The position numbers were made by a program, and so were the translations under genes. Of a DNA stretch of 35,593 nt, positions 22,316-29,669 are shown piece by piece. The notes beneath the pieces were generated by a model. That model saw only the letters and a program-made list of their open reading frames with translations. It did no database searches and was not told the DNA's origin. The stretch is from contig JACPCW010000116.1 in the NCBI GenBank assembly GCA_016184365.1, forward strand, positions 1-35,593. Reading direction: 5' to 3'. Numbering within the stretch: the first letter of the stretch is position 1; each line of letters begins with the position of its first letter. This DNA is from Candidatus Rokuibacteriota bacterium (GTDB lineage Bacteria; Methylomirabilota; Methylomirabilia; Rokubacteriales; CSP1-6).

Positions 22316-24061
22316 TCAGGACGTGACACCCTCCATCTGAAGGGCATACAGGCGGCGATACAGCCCGTCGCGAGCCATGAGCTCGTCGTGCCGGCCGACT
22401 TCGGCGATGCGGCCGTCGTGGACGACGACGATGCGATCGGCGTTGCGGACGGTCGCGAGCCGATGGGCGATGAGCAGCACGGTGCGGCCCTGCATTAGGT
22501 TGGCGAGCGCCTGCTGCACCATGAACTCGCTCTCCGCGTCGAGGTCGCTGGTGGCCTCGTCGAGGATCAGGATCGGCGGGTCCTTCAGGAACGCGCGCGC
22601 GATCGCCAGCCGCTGCCGCTGGCCCCCCGACAATCGGACACCGCGCTCGCCGACCATCGTGTCGTACGCCTCGGGACAGGCGACGATGAAGTCGTGCGCA
22701 TGCGCCTGCCGCGCCGCGCGCTCGATGTCGGCCGGCGTCGCGTCCGGCCGTCCGTACGCGATGTTGTAGCGGATCGAGTCGCTGAAGAGGAACGTTTCCT
22801 GCGTGACGATGCCGATCAGCGCGCGCAGGGAGTCCTGCGTGACGTCCCGGACGTCGTGGCCGTCGATCGTCAACCGGCCGTCGCTGACGTCGTGGAACCG
22901 GGGCAGCATGTCCATCAGCGTCGACTTGCCGGCGCCGCTCATGCCGACGAAGGCGACGACTTCGCCTTTCCGGATCGTGAGATCGATGTCGCGCAGGGTG
23001 GTGATCTCCGCGCCCGGATACGTGAACGTCACGCGCTCGAAGCGGATCGCGTCGCGGAACGCGGGCAGGCGATGCGCGCCGGGCCGGTCGTCGATCGCCG
23101 GCGGCATGTCGAGGATCTCGAACACGCGCTCGAGGGACGCCGTCGTCTGCTGCACCGTGTTCGCGATGCGCGACAGGCGGCGCACCGGACCGTAGAGGAG
23201 CGCCACGGCGGCGGTGAAGGAGAAGAACGTGCCCGGCGTCATCGCGCCCGAGATGACCTGGTGGCCGCCATACCAGAGCGCGCCCATGATGCCGAGGGCG
23301 CCGAGGATCTCCATCAGCGGCTCGGTCACCTCGTCGGTGCGATGGTCCTTGAGCGACAGGTCGAGCAGCCGGAGGTTCACGCGATCGAACCGGTCCGCCT
23401 CGTGCGTCTCCCGCCCGAACGCCTTGATGATCTTCGTCCCGGAAAACGACTCGTGCAGCAGGACGTTCAGCTCGGCGATCTTTTCCTGCGACCGCCGGTT
23501 GATCCGATAGAGCCGGCGACCGATCTGGCGCACGGCGACGCCGACGAACGGGAACACCGCGATCGCGATCAGCGTGAGCACCCACTCGCGCGCGACCATG
23601 ACGATCAGCAGCGCCACGATCGTCGCGACCTGCCGGATCGCCATGACGAGCACCGTGGACGACATCCGCGCCAGGCGGTTCACGTCGGCGACGACGCGCG
23701 ACATCAGCTCGGCGGAGTGCAGGCCCGTGAAGAACGAGAGCGGCATCCGCTGGATGTGCACGAACAGCGCGCGCCGGACGGTGGCGATGACGCGCTCCCC
23801 GACGGCCGCCATCAGGTACGACTGACCGTAGCGCGCGAAGCCCTTCAGCACGTAGGCCCCGAGCAGGAGCAGCGGAATCACGCGCAGCATCGCGGCGTCG
23901 CGCCGGATGAAGATCTCGTCCATCGCCGGCTTCACGAGCCACGCGATGGCGCCTTCCATCGCCGCGACGACGAGCGCGAGCAGACCGCCGACGACGAGCG
24001 CGGGCACGTACGGGCGCAGGTATGCGAACAGCCGGCGATAGAGCACGAGACTGCCGGTCAC
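22316..24061 (-). CDS. MsbA-like ABC transporter, fused membrane and ATPase domains
   Basis: 581 residues, the usual length of a half-transporter. Six membrane helices occupy about residues 15-300, including the typical RMPLSFFTGLHSAELMSRV cytoplasmic loop and LLHESFSGTKIIKAFGRE. The ATPase has Walker A GMSGAGKS (373-380), the Q-loop TQETFLFSDSI, the signature LSGGQRQRLAIARA, Walker B ILILDEATSDLD and the H-loop LIAHRLATV. MsbA-type proteins flip lipid A-core or other lipid-linked glycans across the inner membrane. The GTG at 24061 overlaps the stop of the glycosyltransferase (GTGA), so export of a glycosylated lipid or polysaccharide precursor is a reasonable inference. Confidence 0.93.
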   Translation of the reverse strand: MTGSLVLYRRLFAYLRPYVPALVVGGLLALVVAAMEGAIAWLVKPAMDEIFIRRDAAMLRVIPLLLLGAYVLKGFARYGQSYLMAAVGERVIATVRRALFVHIQRMPLSFFTGLHSAELMSRVVADVNRLARMSSTVLVMAIRQVATIVALLIVMVAREWVLTLIAIAVFPFVGVAVRQIGRRLYRINRRSQEKIAELNVLLHESFSGTKIIKAFGRETHEADRFDRVNLRLLDLSLKDHRTDEVTEPLMEILGALGIMGALWYGGHQVISGAMTPGTFFSFTAAVALLYGPVRRLSRIANTVQQTTASLERVFEILDMPPAIDDRPGAHRLPAFRDAIRFERVTFTYPGAEITTLRDIDLTIRKGEVVAFVGMSGAGKSTLMDMLPRFHDVSDGRLTIDGHDVRDVTQDSLRALIGIVTQETFLFSDSIRYNIAYGRPDATPADIERAARQAHAHDFIVACPEAYDTMVGERGVRLSGGQRQRLAIARAFLKDPPILILDEATSDLDAESEFMVQQALANLMQGRTVLLIAHRLATVRNADRIVVVHDGRIAEVGRHDELMARDGLYRRLYALQMEGVTS

Positions 24062-25182
24062 GACGCGCCCCGCACGAGATTCCGGTACAGCGCGTCGGTC
24101 GCGGCGAGCTTCGCGGCCAGCGAGAAGCGCGCCTCGACGCGCGCGCGCCCGGCGCGACCGATCTCCTGCCGCCAGGCCGGATCCGCGGCCAGCTTCAGCA
24201 CCGCCTGCGCCAGCGCCTCCGGATCGCGCGGCGGCACCAGCAGGCCGGTACGCCCGTCCTCGATCAGCTCCGGCATCCCCGCGAGGTTCGTCCCGATCAC
24301 CGGCCGGCCGCACGCGAGCGCTTCGCGCAGCGAGCCCGTGAGTCCGAGCCCCGCCCACGACGCGTCGACGACGACGTCCGACGCGGACAGGATTTCCGGC
24401 ACGTCGTCGCGGTGGCCGAGCACGAACACGCGGCCGCCGATGCCGAGCGCGCGCGCGCGATCCTGGACCTCCGCGATGCGCGGCGGCGGCGCGCCGGCGA
24501 ACAGCAGGCGCGCGCGCCCGAGCGTGGGCGCGATCTTCACCATCGCGGCGAGGACGTCCGGCCAGCCGCGCCACGACCGCACGCCGACCTGCGTGACGAG
24601 GAAGTGGCCGGCGTCGAGCCCGAGCTCCGCGCGGATCGGCGAGCCGTCGACGGCCGGATGGAAGCGGGCGACGTCCGTGCCGGAGTAGATGACGGCGATC
24701 TTGTCCGGCGGGACGCCCGACGCCGCCAGATCGCGCTTGATCGCGTCACACACGGCGACGATCGCATCCACGCGCCCGCTCGTGTAGCCGATCCGGTTCC
24801 AGCGCGTCAGCGGAAAGCTGACGCCGCGGTTCAGCACGAGGCGCGGCCGCGGACCGACGATCCCGGCGAGCAGCGCGAGCGTGCGCGCGCGGCCCTTGTG
24901 CGCGTGGATCAGCTGGATGCGGCGCCGGCGGACGATGCGCACGAGCTGCGCGACCGCGCGCGGGTCCCACGCGCGCTGCATCGGAATCGGCTCGTGGGCG
25001 ATCCCGGCCGCGGCGAGCCGCTCGGCCCACAGGCGGCTCGGCGAGGTCGCGACGGTGACGTCGTGTCCCTGGCGCTTGAGCCCGACGGCGAGGTCACGGA
25101 GCTGGATCGCCGCGCCGGTGAAGAAGTCCGCTTTGGGATACAGCTGGAGGATTCGGAGAGGGGTTGGAGCCCCGGTGTTCAA
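24058..25182 (-). CDS. Glycosyltransferase family 4 (GT-B fold)
   Basis: 374 residues. The N-terminal domain has ILQLYPKADFFTGAAIQLRDLAVGLKRQGHDVTVATSP (sugar-acceptor side, residues about 11-48). The C-terminal domain has FLVTQVGVRSWRGWPDVLAAM, VFVLGHRDDVPEILSASDVVVDAS and LREALACGRPVIGTNLAGMPELIEDGRTGLLVPPRDPEALA, the nucleotide-sugar site of GT4 enzymes. The start is taken as the TTG at 25182, which overlaps the aminotransferase stop (TTGA) and leaves eight residues before the first strand. An ATG further upstream would run through the aminotransferase gene. Donor and acceptor are unknown. It is coupled to the transporter that follows. Confidence 0.9.
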   Translation of the reverse strand: MNTGAPTPLRILQLYPKADFFTGAAIQLRDLAVGLKRQGHDVTVATSPSRLWAERLAAAGIAHEPIPMQRAWDPRAVAQLVRIVRRRRIQLIHAHKGRARTLALLAGIVGPRPRLVLNRGVSFPLTRWNRIGYTSGRVDAIVAVCDAIKRDLAASGVPPDKIAVIYSGTDVARFHPAVDGSPIRAELGLDAGHFLVTQVGVRSWRGWPDVLAAMVKIAPTLGRARLLFAGAPPPRIAEVQDRARALGIGGRVFVLGHRDDVPEILSASDVVVDASWAGLGLTGSLREALACGRPVIGTNLAGMPELIEDGRTGLLVPPRDPEALAQAVLKLAADPAWRQEIGRAGRARVEARFSLAAKLAATDALYRNLVRGAS

Positions 25183-26261
25183 CCGCCAAAAAACTCCCGG
25201 ACGGCCTGGGCGACGGCGTCGATCTCCGCCTCGCTGTGACCCGGCGACATCGGCAGCGTCAGGATCTCGCCGACGACGCGCTCGGTCGCCGGAAGCGCGA
25301 CCCACGGCAGGTGCTCCACCGCCGGCTGCCGGTGGCCCGGCACCGGATAGTGGATGCCGGTCGCGATCCCCCGGTCACGCAGGAAGCTCGCGAGCTCATC
25401 GCGTCGCGGCGTGCCGACCACGTAGAGATGGTAGACGTGATGGCCGCGCGGTCGTTCCACCGGCAGCGCGAGCGGCAGCCCGGCGAGGTTCTCGCGATAG
25501 CGCGCGGCGAGCGCACGGCGCCGCGCGTTGCCGGCGTCGAGCCGGCGCAGGGCCACCCGACCGATCGCGGCCTGCAGCTCGTTGAATCTGAGATTGAACG
25601 CGATCTCGGCGTGGACGTCCTTGTTCAGGCGCCCGTGGTCCCGCAGGCGTCGCGCGCGCGCCGCGATCTCGCCGTCGTTCGTCACGAGCGCGCCGCCGTC
25701 GCCCATCACCGTCAGGTTCTTCGACGGATAGAACGAGAACGCGCCGGCACGGCCGAAGCCGCCGACGCGCCGGTCGCCCCATCGCGCGCCGTGCGCCTGG
25801 CAGCAATCCTCGAGCACCCAGAGACCGAACCGCGACGCGAGGTCCATCATGGCCGCGACGTCGACGGGCTGGCCGTAGAGATGCACGGGCACGATGCCGA
25901 CCGTCCGCGGCGTGATCTTGAGCGCCGCGTCGGCGGCGTCGAAGCCGTACCACGGATCGACGTCGACGAAGACGGGCGTCGCTTCCGCGAAGCACACGGC
26001 CTCGACCGTCGGGAACGCGGTGTGCGACGGCACGAGCACCTCGTCGCCCGGCTTCACGCCGAGCGCGCGCAGCACGAGCCAGAGTGCCGCCGTGCCGGAG
26101 CTGGTGAGCACCGCATGCTCGGTGCCGACGTACGCGGCGAATTCGGTCTCGAAGGCTTTCGACTCCGGACCGAGGATGTACTGCCTCGACTCGAGCGCCG
26201 TCAGGACGGCGTGCCGGATCTCGTCGTCGACGACGGGACGCGACAAGGGAATGGACGTCAC
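25179..26261 (-). CDS. DegT/DnrJ/EryC1-family PLP aminotransferase
   Basis: 360 residues. It begins IPLSRPVVDDEI, then ESRQYILGPESKAFETEFAAYVG, TSSGTAALWLVL and PSHTAFPTVEAV, all typical of sugar aminotransferases (and related dehydratases). The cofactor site includes LEDCCQAHGA (about 150-159) and the PLP lysine K181 in FYPSKNLTVMGDGG. The C-terminal part carries RFNELQAAIGRVALRRLD. These enzymes make amino-sugars such as those used in surface glycans. The GTG at 26261 overlaps the flavin-reductase stop. The next two genes are a glycosyltransferase and a glycolipid-type exporter, consistent with glycan synthesis. Confidence 0.93.
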   Translation of the reverse strand: MTSIPLSRPVVDDEIRHAVLTALESRQYILGPESKAFETEFAAYVGTEHAVLTSSGTAALWLVLRALGVKPGDEVLVPSHTAFPTVEAVCFAEATPVFVDVDPWYGFDAADAALKITPRTVGIVPVHLYGQPVDVAAMMDLASRFGLWVLEDCCQAHGARWGDRRVGGFGRAGAFSFYPSKNLTVMGDGGALVTNDGEIAARARRLRDHGRLNKDVHAEIAFNLRFNELQAAIGRVALRRLDAGNARRRALAARYRENLAGLPLALPVERPRGHHVYHLYVVGTPRRDELASFLRDRGIATGIHYPVPGHRQPAVEHLPWVALPATERVVGEILTLPMSPGHSEAEIDAVAQAVREFFGG

Positions 26262-26743
26262 GCGGGATCTCCTCGCAGGCTGTCGTATTTGCCGCGGAAG
26301 TACAGCAGCGGCGCGCCGTCGGCCGCCGAGGCGCGCTCGACGAGTCCGACGAAGATGGTGTGGTCGCCCTCGACGTGCGTGTTCACCGTCGTGCACTCGA
26401 GGCTGGCGAGCGCCTGGTCGATGAGCGGCAGGCCGAGGTCGCTCGTCCGGTAGGTCACGGTCTCGAACTTGTCGAGCTTGCTCGACGCGAACCGCCGCGA
26501 GATCTCCTGCTGATCGTGACGCAGGATGTTGACGGCGAACTTCCCGCGCTCGAGCAGCGCGGGATACGTCTGCGATTTGTGGTCGACGCAGACGAGGATG
26601 AGCGGCGGGTCGAGCGACACGGAGGTGAAGGCGCTGGCCGTCAGGCCTCCGGGACGGTTGTCCGCGTCGGTGGTGGTGATGACGGTGACCCCGGAGGCAA
26701 AGTGCGCGAGAACATGCCGAAAATCGCCGGGCGCAATCACCAT
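26258..26743 (-). CDS. Flavin reductase-like FMN-binding split-barrel protein
   Basis: 161 residues. Family features are FRHVLAHFASGVTVITTTD, GLTASAFTSVSLDPPLILVCVDHKS and FAVNILRHDQQEISRRFAS, typical of the HpaC/flavin-reductase-like group that supplies reduced FMN to monooxygenases or acts on its own. No partner oxygenase is in the window. The ATG at 26743 is used; the second codon is GTG, and a TACATA box lies three bases before the ATG (six before that GTG), so a leaderless start one codon later is possible. It is the first gene of the overlapping set running to the MsbA-like transporter. Confidence 0.9.
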   Translation of the reverse strand: MVIAPGDFRHVLAHFASGVTVITTTDADNRPGGLTASAFTSVSLDPPLILVCVDHKSQTYPALLERGKFAVNILRHDQQEISRRFASSKLDKFETVTYRTSDLGLPLIDQALASLECTTVNTHVEGDHTIFVGLVERASAADGAPLLYFRGKYDSLRGDPA

Positions 26744-27033
26744 GTCTATGTAGCACGGAATGCCGCGGCGGGGGAATCCGGCGAACAGCGGGAGCGGACC
26801 CTGGCAGATCCGCTCCCGCGCGGGGAAGGGCGTCGAACCAGACCTTCACTGGCGCGCTCCGATGGAGCAACGCCGCCGCGCTGCGGGAGCAACGGACGTT
26901 CCACTCCGCGAGTCACACGAATTCGGAGACTTCGTGAATGCGAGGGTAGGCGTCTACCCGACGCCGGTGGACGAGAATGGGAATTTCCCTGCCCACCGGT
27001 GGCCGCGAACCCGGGGCGTATAGTGAGGCTCAT
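26744..27033. other. Divergent intergenic region rich in hairpins
   Basis: No convincing gene is seen. It contains four inverted repeats: 26789-26798/26809-26818 (CGGGAGCGGA/TCCGCTCCCG, perfect ten bases), 26916-26921/26931-26936 (CACGAA/TTCGTG), 26944-26949/26954-26959 (GGGTAG/CTACCC) and 26964-26970/26993-26999 (CCGGTGG/CCACCGG, with GGGAA/TTCCC inside). An open frame 26760-27023 exists on the plus strand but shows no family or start signal. This may be a structured RNA or simply regulatory DNA. Confidence 0.45.
27019..27024 (+). promoter_or_regulatory. -10 element upstream of the Mrp gene
   Basis: TATAGT (five of six consensus positions) lies nine bases before the ATG at 27034, leaving a leader of only two or three bases. 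No -35 box is obvious. Confidence 0.45.
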
Positions 27034-28140
27034 ATGGTGACCGAAGCGCAGATCCTCGAGGTGTTGCGGACGGTGAAGGACCCCGAAAGCCAGCGCGACG
27101 TCGTGAGCCTCGGCCTCGTGCGGGAAATCACGATCGCCGACGGCCAGGTCGCGTTCACGCTGGCCTTCACGACGCAGCCGCCGGCGGCGAAAGCCGCGCT
27201 GCACAGTGCGGCGTCCCGCGCGGTGTCGCAGGTCGCCGGCGTGGCGCGCGTGAACGTGAAGATGGGCTCCGCGCCGGCCGCGCCCGCCGCCGCGCAGCAT
27301 CGCCACGCGCCGGGCGGACAGGGGCAGGGCGCACCGGCGCCGGACGCGAACTTCATCCCCGACGTGCGCTTCACGGTCGCCGTCTCGTCCGGCAAGGGCG
27401 GTGTCGGCAAGTCCACCGTCGCGGTGAACCTCGCGGCCGCGCTGCGGGGGCTCGGCTCCGTCGGCATCATCGACGTGGACGTCTACGGCCCCGACGTGCC
27501 GCTCATGCTCGGCACCAAGAGCAAGCCCGCGATGTTCGAGAACCGCATCATCCCCGTCGACGCCCACGGGATGAAGATGATGTCGGTCGGTCTCCTCGTG
27601 AACGAGCGCGAGGCGGTCGTGTGGCGCGGCCCGATGATCCATTCGTTCGTCCAGCAGGTGCTGCGCGACGTGATGTGGGGCGCGCTCGACTTCCTCGTGT
27701 TCGACATGCCGCCCGGCACGGGCGACGCGCAGCTCTCGCTGTCGCAGACGATTCCGCTGTCGGGCGTGGTGATCGTCACCACGCCGCAGGACGTCGCGTT
27801 GCTCGACGTGCGCAAGGCGATCGGCATGTTCCAGCGCGTGAACGTGCCGGTCCTCGGCATCGTCGAGAACATGAGCCATTTCGAGTGTCCGCACTGCCAC
27901 CAGCGCACCGCGATCTTCGGCGAGACCGGCGGCGAGCGGCTTGCCGGCGAATACAACGTCCCGCTCCTCGGAAAGATTCCGCTCGAGCCGGCGACGCGGC
28001 TCGCGGGGGATCAGGGCACGCCGATCACGATCCAGCAGCCCGACTCGTCGCAGGGGCGTGCGTTCCGCGCGCTCGCACAGGCGGTGGTCGCGCGCCTCGA
28101 CGAGGCTGCCGGCTCGCGTCCGCTTCCGAAAATCGGCTGA
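27034..28140 (+). CDS. Mrp/ApbC-type Fe-S cluster carrier ATPase
   Basis: 368 residues. Residues 1-80 are a MIP18/DUF59 domain (TEAQILEVLRTVKDPE, then VVSLGLVREI). After an Ala/Pro/Gly/Gln-rich linker comes the deviant P-loop GKGGVGKS (120-127), DVDVYGPDVPLMLG, the conserved WRGPM and DFLVFDMPPGTGDAQLSLSQ. The cluster-binding CxxC is C285/C288 (FECPHCHQ). These proteins bind and transfer Fe-S clusters to apo-enzymes. The ATG at 27034 is chosen because the domain starts there and a -10 box precedes it. It is followed after 13 bases by the LON-domain gene. Confidence 0.95.
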   Translation: MVTEAQILEVLRTVKDPESQRDVVSLGLVREITIADGQVAFTLAFTTQPPAAKAALHSAASRAVSQVAGVARVNVKMGSAPAAPAAAQHRHAPGGQGQGAPAPDANFIPDVRFTVAVSSGKGGVGKSTVAVNLAAALRGLGSVGIIDVDVYGPDVPLMLGTKSKPAMFENRIIPVDAHGMKMMSVGLLVNEREAVVWRGPMIHSFVQQVLRDVMWGALDFLVFDMPPGTGDAQLSLSQTIPLSGVVIVTTPQDVALLDVRKAIGMFQRVNVPVLGIVENMSHFECPHCHQRTAIFGETGGERLAGEYNVPLLGKIPLEPATRLAGDQGTPITIQQPDSSQGRAFRALAQAVVARLDEAAGSRPLPKIG

Positions 28141-28153
28141 CCGGGCCGCCGGC

Positions 28154-28780
28154 GTGCCGCAGCTCGTCGTCCCGATCTTTCCGCTGCCGGACATCACGTT
28201 CTTTCCGGGCACGGTGCTGCCGCTGCATGTGTTCGAGGCGCGGTATCGCGCGATGCTGGCCGATGCCGTCGGGCGCGACCGGCGGCTCTGCGTCGTCCAG
28301 CTGCGTCCCGGCTACGAACCGGACTACGCGGCGAAGCCCGCCGTGTACGACGTCGCGGGGGCCGGCGAGATCGTCGCCGCCACACGGCTGACCACCGGGC
28401 GGTACGACATCGCGCTTCGCGGCGACATGCGGATCCGGATCCTCCGCGAGCTGCCGAGCGACACGCTGTACCGGCTCGTCAGGGCCGAGTCGCTCGACGA
28501 CATTCCGCCGTCGATGGACGTCTCGCCGGTCCTCGACCGGATCCGTGCGTCGTGCCGCGGCCTGCTGGAAGCGCTGGGCCGTCCCGCGAACCTGCTCGAT
28601 GCGGCGCTGGCGAGCGACTTGCCGCCCGGCACGGTCGCCGATCGGATCGCGTCGGCGGTGTTGCCGAGCGCCGTGATCCGCCAGGAGCTGCTCGAGACGC
28701 TCGACGTCACGCGCCGCCTCGAACGCGTCGCGCAGGCGCTGGACGAGCTGGTCCGCGACCTGAAGGGACCGCGCGGGTGA
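28154..28780 (+). CDS. Standalone LON substrate-binding domain protein
   Basis: 208 residues. The start (VPIFPLPDITFFPGTVLPLHVFEARYRAMLADAV) is diagnostic of the N-terminal substrate-binding domain of Lon proteases, and VGRDRRLCVVQL, AGAGEIVAATRLTTGRYDIALRGDMRIRIL follow. There is no ATPase or protease domain. Such short proteins occur widely; their role is unclear. The GTG at 28154 is the only start before the conserved first strand. Its stop overlaps the GTG of the PDZ gene (28777-28780), which suggests a shared transcript with the Mrp and PDZ genes. Confidence 0.88.
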   Translation: MPQLVVPIFPLPDITFFPGTVLPLHVFEARYRAMLADAVGRDRRLCVVQLRPGYEPDYAAKPAVYDVAGAGEIVAATRLTTGRYDIALRGDMRIRILRELPSDTLYRLVRAESLDDIPPSMDVSPVLDRIRASCRGLLEALGRPANLLDAALASDLPPGTVADRIASAVLPSAVIRQELLETLDVTRRLERVAQALDELVRDLKGPRG

Positions 28781-29472
28781 GCGGGCGCCGGCTGCTCGCC
28801 GGCGTTCTGGTGCTCGTCGCGGCCTGGACGAGCACGGTCGAGGCGCGTGCGTACCCCTGGCTCGGCGTCCGGATTCGCGACCTGTCCGAGCAGGAGATGG
28901 AGGAGCTCGCGAGTCGTCACGGCGTGCGCGAGGGCTTCGGCGTCTACATCGTCGACGTGGTCCAGGGTGCTCCCGCGGCGAAGGCGGGCCTGAAGCAGGG
29001 TGACATCGTCGTCGCCGTCAACGGGCGCCCGATGGTCGAGACACGCCTGCTCCAGCGCGTCCTCGCGGCGGTGGACGTGGAGAACGACGTCCGCCTCACC
29101 GTGCTCCGGACCGAGGGGCGCCGGGACATCGTCGTGCGCCTGACGCTGATGCCTCCCCAGCTCGCCGGGGAACGGACGGCCGTCGATTTTGGTTTCGTCC
29201 TGCGCGAGCCGGAGACGGCGAGGCAGGCGGTCGGGCGGACCATCGATCGAACGCCGTCCACGGTCGCATCGATCGTCGCGATCATCCCGCGCAGCCCGGC
29301 GGAGCGTGCCGGCCTGACCGTCGGCGACGTGGTGGTCGCCGTGGATGGTCGGAGCGTGACGACCGCCGACGGCGCGCGCGAGGTCCTGGCGGACGTCGAT
29401 CCAACCCGACCGGTCCGCCTCACGGTCCGGCGAGGTCAGCAGGAGCGCGCGGTCACGCTGACCCCGCGCTGA
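28777..29472 (+). CDS. Exported protein with two PDZ domains and no protease domain
   Basis: 231 residues. The N-terminus is a hydrophobic signal (RRLLAGVLVLVAAWTSTVEARA, cleavage near residue 25). PDZ 1 covers about residues 28-115 (YPWLGVRIRDLS, VDVVQGAPAAKAGLKQGDIVVAVNGRPM). PDZ 2 covers about 150-228 (IVAIIPRSPAERAGLTVGDVVVAVDGRSV). The architecture is that of an HtrA/DegP tail without the trypsin-like domain. It may present or bind envelope proteins, or may be an adaptor. The GTG overlaps the stop of the LON-domain gene. A GC-rich hairpin covers its stop codon. Confidence 0.85.
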   Translation: MSGRRLLAGVLVLVAAWTSTVEARAYPWLGVRIRDLSEQEMEELASRHGVREGFGVYIVDVVQGAPAAKAGLKQGDIVVAVNGRPMVETRLLQRVLAAVDVENDVRLTVLRTEGRRDIVVRLTLMPPQLAGERTAVDFGFVLREPETARQAVGRTIDRTPSTVASIVAIIPRSPAERAGLTVGDVVVAVDGRSVTTADGAREVLADVDPTRPVRLTVRRGQQERAVTLTPR

Positions 29473-29480
29473 ACGCGGGG
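29462..29480. terminator. Candidate bidirectional terminator
   Basis: CCCCGCG (29462-29468) pairs with CGCGGGG (29474-29480) around a five-base loop containing the PDZ-gene stop. Flanking CTGA/TCAG can extend the pairing. A T-rich run (TCTTTTC) lies about 13 bases downstream on the plus strand. It sits between two convergent genes. Confidence 0.5.
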
Positions 29481-29483
29481 CGG

Positions 29484-29669
29484 TCAGACGCCGTCTTTTC
29501 GGCTCGCGCCGTTCTCCCCGGAGCGCAGCGTCGTCACGAAGTCGTAGAGCAGCAGCAGGACGACGGCACTCACGATGACGATGAACGGCGTTTCCCTGAT
29601 CCACCACGCGAGGATGCCGAGAAACGTCACCAGCATGGCGATGCCGACGATCCCCGTGATGAGCGTCAT
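29484..29669 (-). CDS. Small two-helix membrane protein
   Basis: 61 residues with two membrane helices (about 2-24, LITGIVGIAMLVTFLGILAW; 29-46, IVIVSAVVLLLLYDFV) joined by a short charged loop and a polar tail. The ATG at 29669 overlaps the amidase stop by one base (TGATG), so it is probably the last gene of the TRAP-amidase transcript. No family recognised with certainty; it may accompany the transporter or be independent. Confidence 0.65.
   Translation of the reverse strand: MTLITGIVGIAMLVTFLGILAWWIRETPFIVIVSAVVLLLLYDFVTTLRSGENGASRKDGV

Noticed and set aside
26760..27023. An 87-codon open frame on the plus strand before the Mrp gene
   Set aside because: No ribosome-binding site, no family pattern, and it runs through several hairpins up to the Mrp -10 box. 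Treated as intergenic DNA.
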